Assembly: GCA_963975425.1 (NCBI GenBank)
Contig: CAXBGS010000001.1
Span: 310,001 to 374,000 of the forward strand
Source of the DNA: CAXBGS01 sp963975425
GTDB lineage: Bacteria > Planctomycetota > Planctomycetia > Pirellulales > Pirellulaceae
Length of the DNA stretch: 64,000 nucleotides
Direction of reading: 5' to 3'
The notes beneath the pieces are model-generated. The model was not told where the DNA came from, searched no databases, and saw only the letters and a list, made by a program, of their open reading frames with translations. This document shows positions 61,426-64,000 of this stretch, piece by piece (within the stretch, counting starts at the first letter, position 1; the number at the start of each line of letters is the position of its first letter). The position numbers and the translations under genes were made by a program.

Positions 61426-62967
61426 CTAAGGGTTGAAGGTCCTGATCATTTTCCGGCCTTTGAACAAATTAAAGATGTCATCCGGCGACAAAGGTCTTAA
61501 ACGGCCTGCGATCGGATGATCCACCGTTTCCAAGCCATCGGTGACGACCACACAATCGGTGTGGTCACGCCGGGCGGTGAACACGCCGGCCTGTTCGTCC
61601 AAGAAAAATCCTAACAAAGCGGGCTTGATCGCCTCGTAACCGAGATGTTGCAAATGCTGCGTGAACGGTTCGATCGCTCGCGTTTGAGCTTCATTGAATT
61701 GATCTGCCGCGACGGTAAAGATCTCGGGGTGATCGGCATGCCAACCGGCATAGATCGAATAAATATCATCGACCGGCAATTCCGCGACGTCGGTCGAAAA
61801 AGCAAAAGCGACTGGACCGGCAATGCCAACGTTGCTGTAGCTACGTTCGCCAAAGTTGTACTCGAACCGAACCAAAAACACGTCGACAGGGTCATTGAAA
61901 CTTGGCCACATCATCCGCCGACTGTCGATCACTTCGATGCCGGTGGGTGGGACGCTCATTTGTTGTGGCTGGCTTAACCATAGTGCAAGCTCGGCTTCGG
62001 CCAGTGACTCGGGCGTGCGAAATTTTTCATCGATATCGTCACCGAAGTCCAATTCATCGGCATACGCGATCGCACGCAGTCGCGCGGCGGGATCTTCGCT
62101 CAGTTCAAGGATCCGTTTCTTGCCAAGGTCATCACCGAAACGCGCCAGTGCACCGGCAGCCTCGCATTGCACACGCCGATGCCGCAGTTCGACGGTCTGA
62201 TTCAGTTTGCTGATCGATGATTCGTCGCCGATCAAGGCCACCGCATCACAAAGCGAAACGGCCAAGGCCACCGCTTCGCTAAGCGTAGCCTGCACGACCT
62301 CCACCTCGTCACCGAACGATTTCGGATTCTCTTCGAATTTGGCCAAGCGGTTACTGACTTCGCCTAATAGATGGTTCAACGCATCGATCTGTTCGACCGC
62401 GGGATGTTCGTCCACTCGGCCAGTGCGAACCAGAAAGTTTGCCAAGTCCAGCAGTGGGGCGGCCAGCGATGGGTACTGCAAACAAAGCAGCAACTCGGGA
62501 AACACAGCATGAATCGGCCAATTGTCGCGTTGCATCATCGGACTGAGCACTTGCGCCGCGTCGAGCCACTTTTTTGGCGGATCGACATGCAACCGCTGGA
62601 CGAGCGCGCGAAGTGATTCTTCGGATTGATTCATCGCCAACAAGTGCAGCAAGAGATGACGATTCGGCGTCTCCGCCGGCAATGAACTCTCCACTTGGCA
62701 AACGACAAAGGGATCGATCACGGGCAGTGAACGATCCGCGTCTCGCAAGACCAGCGTATGAATCACGCGCAACAATCCGCCCAAAATGGCCGGATCCGAT
62801 CGACCGACAACGCCTTGATTTTGATGCAACCGCGCGATAATCGCGGGACCACTTTCGGACGGACCTTCAGCCAATTCGCGAAGCCGATATCCAGCGGTGA
62901 CAGGATCCGCCTCGGGACCTAACAGGGCATCAAGAATTGAGAGGTTATCAAGCGGGTCGGACAACAT
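61426..62967 (-). CDS. HEAT-repeat-like protein, function unknown
   Basis: A 513-residue protein and the first gene of the ATPase operon. Residues about 10-310 are helical repeats resembling HEAT or armadillo units (LRELAEGPSESGPAIIARLHQN, LLLHLLAMNQSEESLRALVQRL, ELRHRRVQCEAAGALARFGDDLGKKRILELSED). Residues about 310-513 form an alpha/beta domain (TGIEVIDSRRMMWPSFNDPVDVFLVRFEYNFGERSYSNVGIAGPVAFAFS, summarised here by its start) containing an aromatic, Tyr/Trp-rich strand region and ending in FNLFKGRKMIRTFNP. It is cytoplasmic as no signal is seen. A role in substrate recruitment to the ATPase is inferred only from the operon. Confidence 0.78.
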   Translation of the reverse strand: MLSDPLDNLSILDALLGPEADPVTAGYRLRELAEGPSESGPAIIARLHQNQGVVGRSDPAILGGLLRVIHTLVLRDADRSLPVIDPFVVCQVESSLPAETPNRHLLLHLLAMNQSEESLRALVQRLHVDPPKKWLDAAQVLSPMMQRDNWPIHAVFPELLLCLQYPSLAAPLLDLANFLVRTGRVDEHPAVEQIDALNHLLGEVSNRLAKFEENPKSFGDEVEVVQATLSEAVALAVSLCDAVALIGDESSISKLNQTVELRHRRVQCEAAGALARFGDDLGKKRILELSEDPAARLRAIAYADELDFGDDIDEKFRTPESLAEAELALWLSQPQQMSVPPTGIEVIDSRRMMWPSFNDPVDVFLVRFEYNFGERSYSNVGIAGPVAFAFSTDVAELPVDDIYSIYAGWHADHPEIFTVAADQFNEAQTRAIEPFTQHLQHLGYEAIKPALLGFFLDEQAGVFTARRDHTDCVVVTDGLETVDHPIAGRLRPLSPDDIFNLFKGRKMIRTFNP

Positions 62968-63324
62968 TCAGCGGTGGGTCAAAGGAAACGGATCGATCGG
63001 TCGAATGAACGCATTATGGACGCGTCGCCCGATCGATGCGACCGGACAGACGGAGCACCAACGACCGGCACCAAAGTTCAGACACAATCGCCCCAGACAC
63101 AATCGCCCCAGACACGAACACCCGAGAAACAAATGACGGGGCAACCACCACTGAACGTCGCCGCCGCAAGGTGACGATGTTTCGCGGTTCCGCCGCGACA
63201 TCGGGTCACTAGCGGTGAATCGAAGTCTCGCGATACTAACGTGTTCGACCGATCGCCCCCCTGAAAACTATCCCCCCCTGCACGGCAACCTACCCTGAAC
63301 GCTATACGTCATTTTCTCGATTCG
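62968..63324. other. Divergent intergenic region with 15-bp repeats
   Basis: About 357 bases between the ATPase operon (leftward) and the ClC gene (rightward). It must hold the operon promoter. It contains three 15-base repeats at 63079-63123 and no supported gene. Confidence 0.5.
63079..63123. repeat. 15-bp tandem repeat upstream of the ATPase operon
   Basis: Two perfect copies of CAGACACAATCGCCC followed by a third, diverged copy (CAGACACGAACACCC). Non-coding, 112 bases upstream of the first operon start. Confidence 0.85.
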
Positions 63325-64000
63325 ATGGAACTGCGGTCTTCTGGCAAGTGGATCCTGCTGGCGTCGCTGGTTGGCGTCATTGCGGGCCTGGCTGCAATCG
63401 CTTTCCAGACGCTGGGCCATCTGGTTACCCGCTATTCGCTGGTGGAGTTCGCCGGGTTTGTGCCAGAGATCGCCGACGGCGAACATTCGCTCGCGGACCA
63501 GCCTGCGACGACGTTGATCCCGTGGATGATTGTGGTCGTGATGACGATCGGCGGACTGATTTCGGGACTGCTGGTGTACTGGTTGGCGCCGGAAACCGAA
63601 GGCGCCGGCACGGACGCGGCTATCGACGCTTTCCACAACCGGCGCGGCATCATTCGCACGCGTGTCGCATTCGTCAAGACGCTTGCATCGTCCATCACGC
63701 TCGGCACCGGTGGATCAGGCGGACAAGAAGGGCCGATCGCCCAGATCGGTGCCAGTATTGGGTCGTGGCTGGGCACGCGTTTGAAGCTTTCGCCTCGAGA
63801 CCGCCGCATTATGTTGGCCGCAGGAATGGGCGCCGGCGTCGGTGCGATCTTCCGCGCGCCATTGGCCGGTGCTGTGTTCGCGGCGGAAATTCTTTACAGC
63901 GATGCCGACCTCGAAGCCGATGTGATCGTGCCAGCGGCGACGTCATCGATCGTCGCGTACAGCGTATTCACACAATTCTTGCCCGCGGACCGGCGATTTC
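63325..64000 (+). CDS. ClC-type chloride channel/transporter, N-terminal part (3' end outside window)
   Basis: A ClC family membrane protein; the first 225 residues are present. The ATG at 63325 gives MELRSSGKWILLASLVGVIAG with a first membrane helix. A second helix is at about 64-87 and is followed by EGAGTDAAIDAFHNRRG, where E. coli ClC has the GSGIP selectivity motif. GQEGP at 133-137 with the gating Glu E135 is intact, followed by IAQIGASIGSW. GMGAGVGAIFRAPLAGAVFAAE at about 169-190 is the conserved hydrophobic region. The second half, including any CBS domains, is beyond the window. Confidence 0.9.
   Translation, partial: MELRSSGKWILLASLVGVIAGLAAIAFQTLGHLVTRYSLVEFAGFVPEIADGEHSLADQPATTLIPWMIVVVMTIGGLISGLLVYWLAPETEGAGTDAAIDAFHNRRGIIRTRVAFVKTLASSITLGTGGSGGQEGPIAQIGASIGSWLGTRLKLSPRDRRIMLAAGMGAGVGAIFRAPLAGAVFAAEILYSDADLEADVIVPAATSSIVAYSVFTQFLPADRRF

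Noticed and set aside
63268..63809. Minus-strand frames at the window end
   Set aside because: They lie opposite the ClC gene, which has an intact GQEGP motif and membrane helices.

Overview
The window looks like the chromosome of a Pirellulaceae-type planctomycete (Rhodopirellula-like). That placement rests on gene content: DUF1501 proteins paired with cytochrome-c/DUF1549/DUF1553 proteins (two pairs), a DUF1559 pilin-like protein with an H-X9-DG motif, sulfatases, an ECF sigma factor fused in translation to a Ser/Thr kinase, Tat-exported Gfo/Idh/MocA oxidoreductase and many small secreted proteins. I see no tRNA, rRNA, CRISPR array, insertion sequence or phage gene.

Layout. 1-3.9 kb: the tail of a sulfatase, then a divergent group of three coiled-coil proteins, one of them tail-anchored. 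3.9-7 kb: a minus-strand operon of a small membrane protein, an NSUN/RsmF-type RNA cytosine methyltransferase and an MFS transporter. 7.3-11.1 kb: a minus-strand lpxD-lpxI-ispE-spoVG run, joining lipid A synthesis, isoprenoid synthesis and a SpoVG with a zinc-ribbon insertion. 11.6-19.2 kb: a small secreted protein and a divergent RND efflux system (TolC-like outer membrane protein against adaptor and permease); the permease lacks two residues of the usual proton relay. 19.3-36.9 kb: a catabolic/secreted block with two DUF1501/PSD1 pairs, an FG-GAP protein coupled to a sulfatase, a Gfo/Idh/MocA oxidoreductase, a DUF1559 protein with a small lipoprotein, and a terpene-cyclase-fold repeat protein. 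37-44.7 kb: EF-hand secreted protein, a duplicated acidic protein, sigma/kinase pair, CotH-like protein and DUF4956 membrane protein. 44.8-56.7 kb: YbhN-like membrane protein, dihydrolipoyl dehydrogenase, a coupled lipoprotein/leucine-rich-repeat pair, recG, a PfkB sugar/nucleoside kinase and a Gly/Tyr-rich secreted protein. 57-63 kb: a three-gene operon of a HEAT-like protein, an 85-residue helical-hairpin protein and a 1358-residue membrane-anchored FtsK/EssC-type ATPase. The window ends inside a ClC chloride channel gene.

The best candidate for an undescribed system is the 57-63 kb operon. Its ATPase has two transmembrane helices and three tandem FtsK-like modules (degenerate, intact, degenerate), the architecture of type VII secretion motors, and it is preceded by a small two-helix protein of WXG100 size that lacks the WXG turn. 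A second candidate is the coiled-coil/tail-anchor locus at 0.3-3.8 kb. Both proposals are inferences from protein architecture and gene order; no homology search was run.
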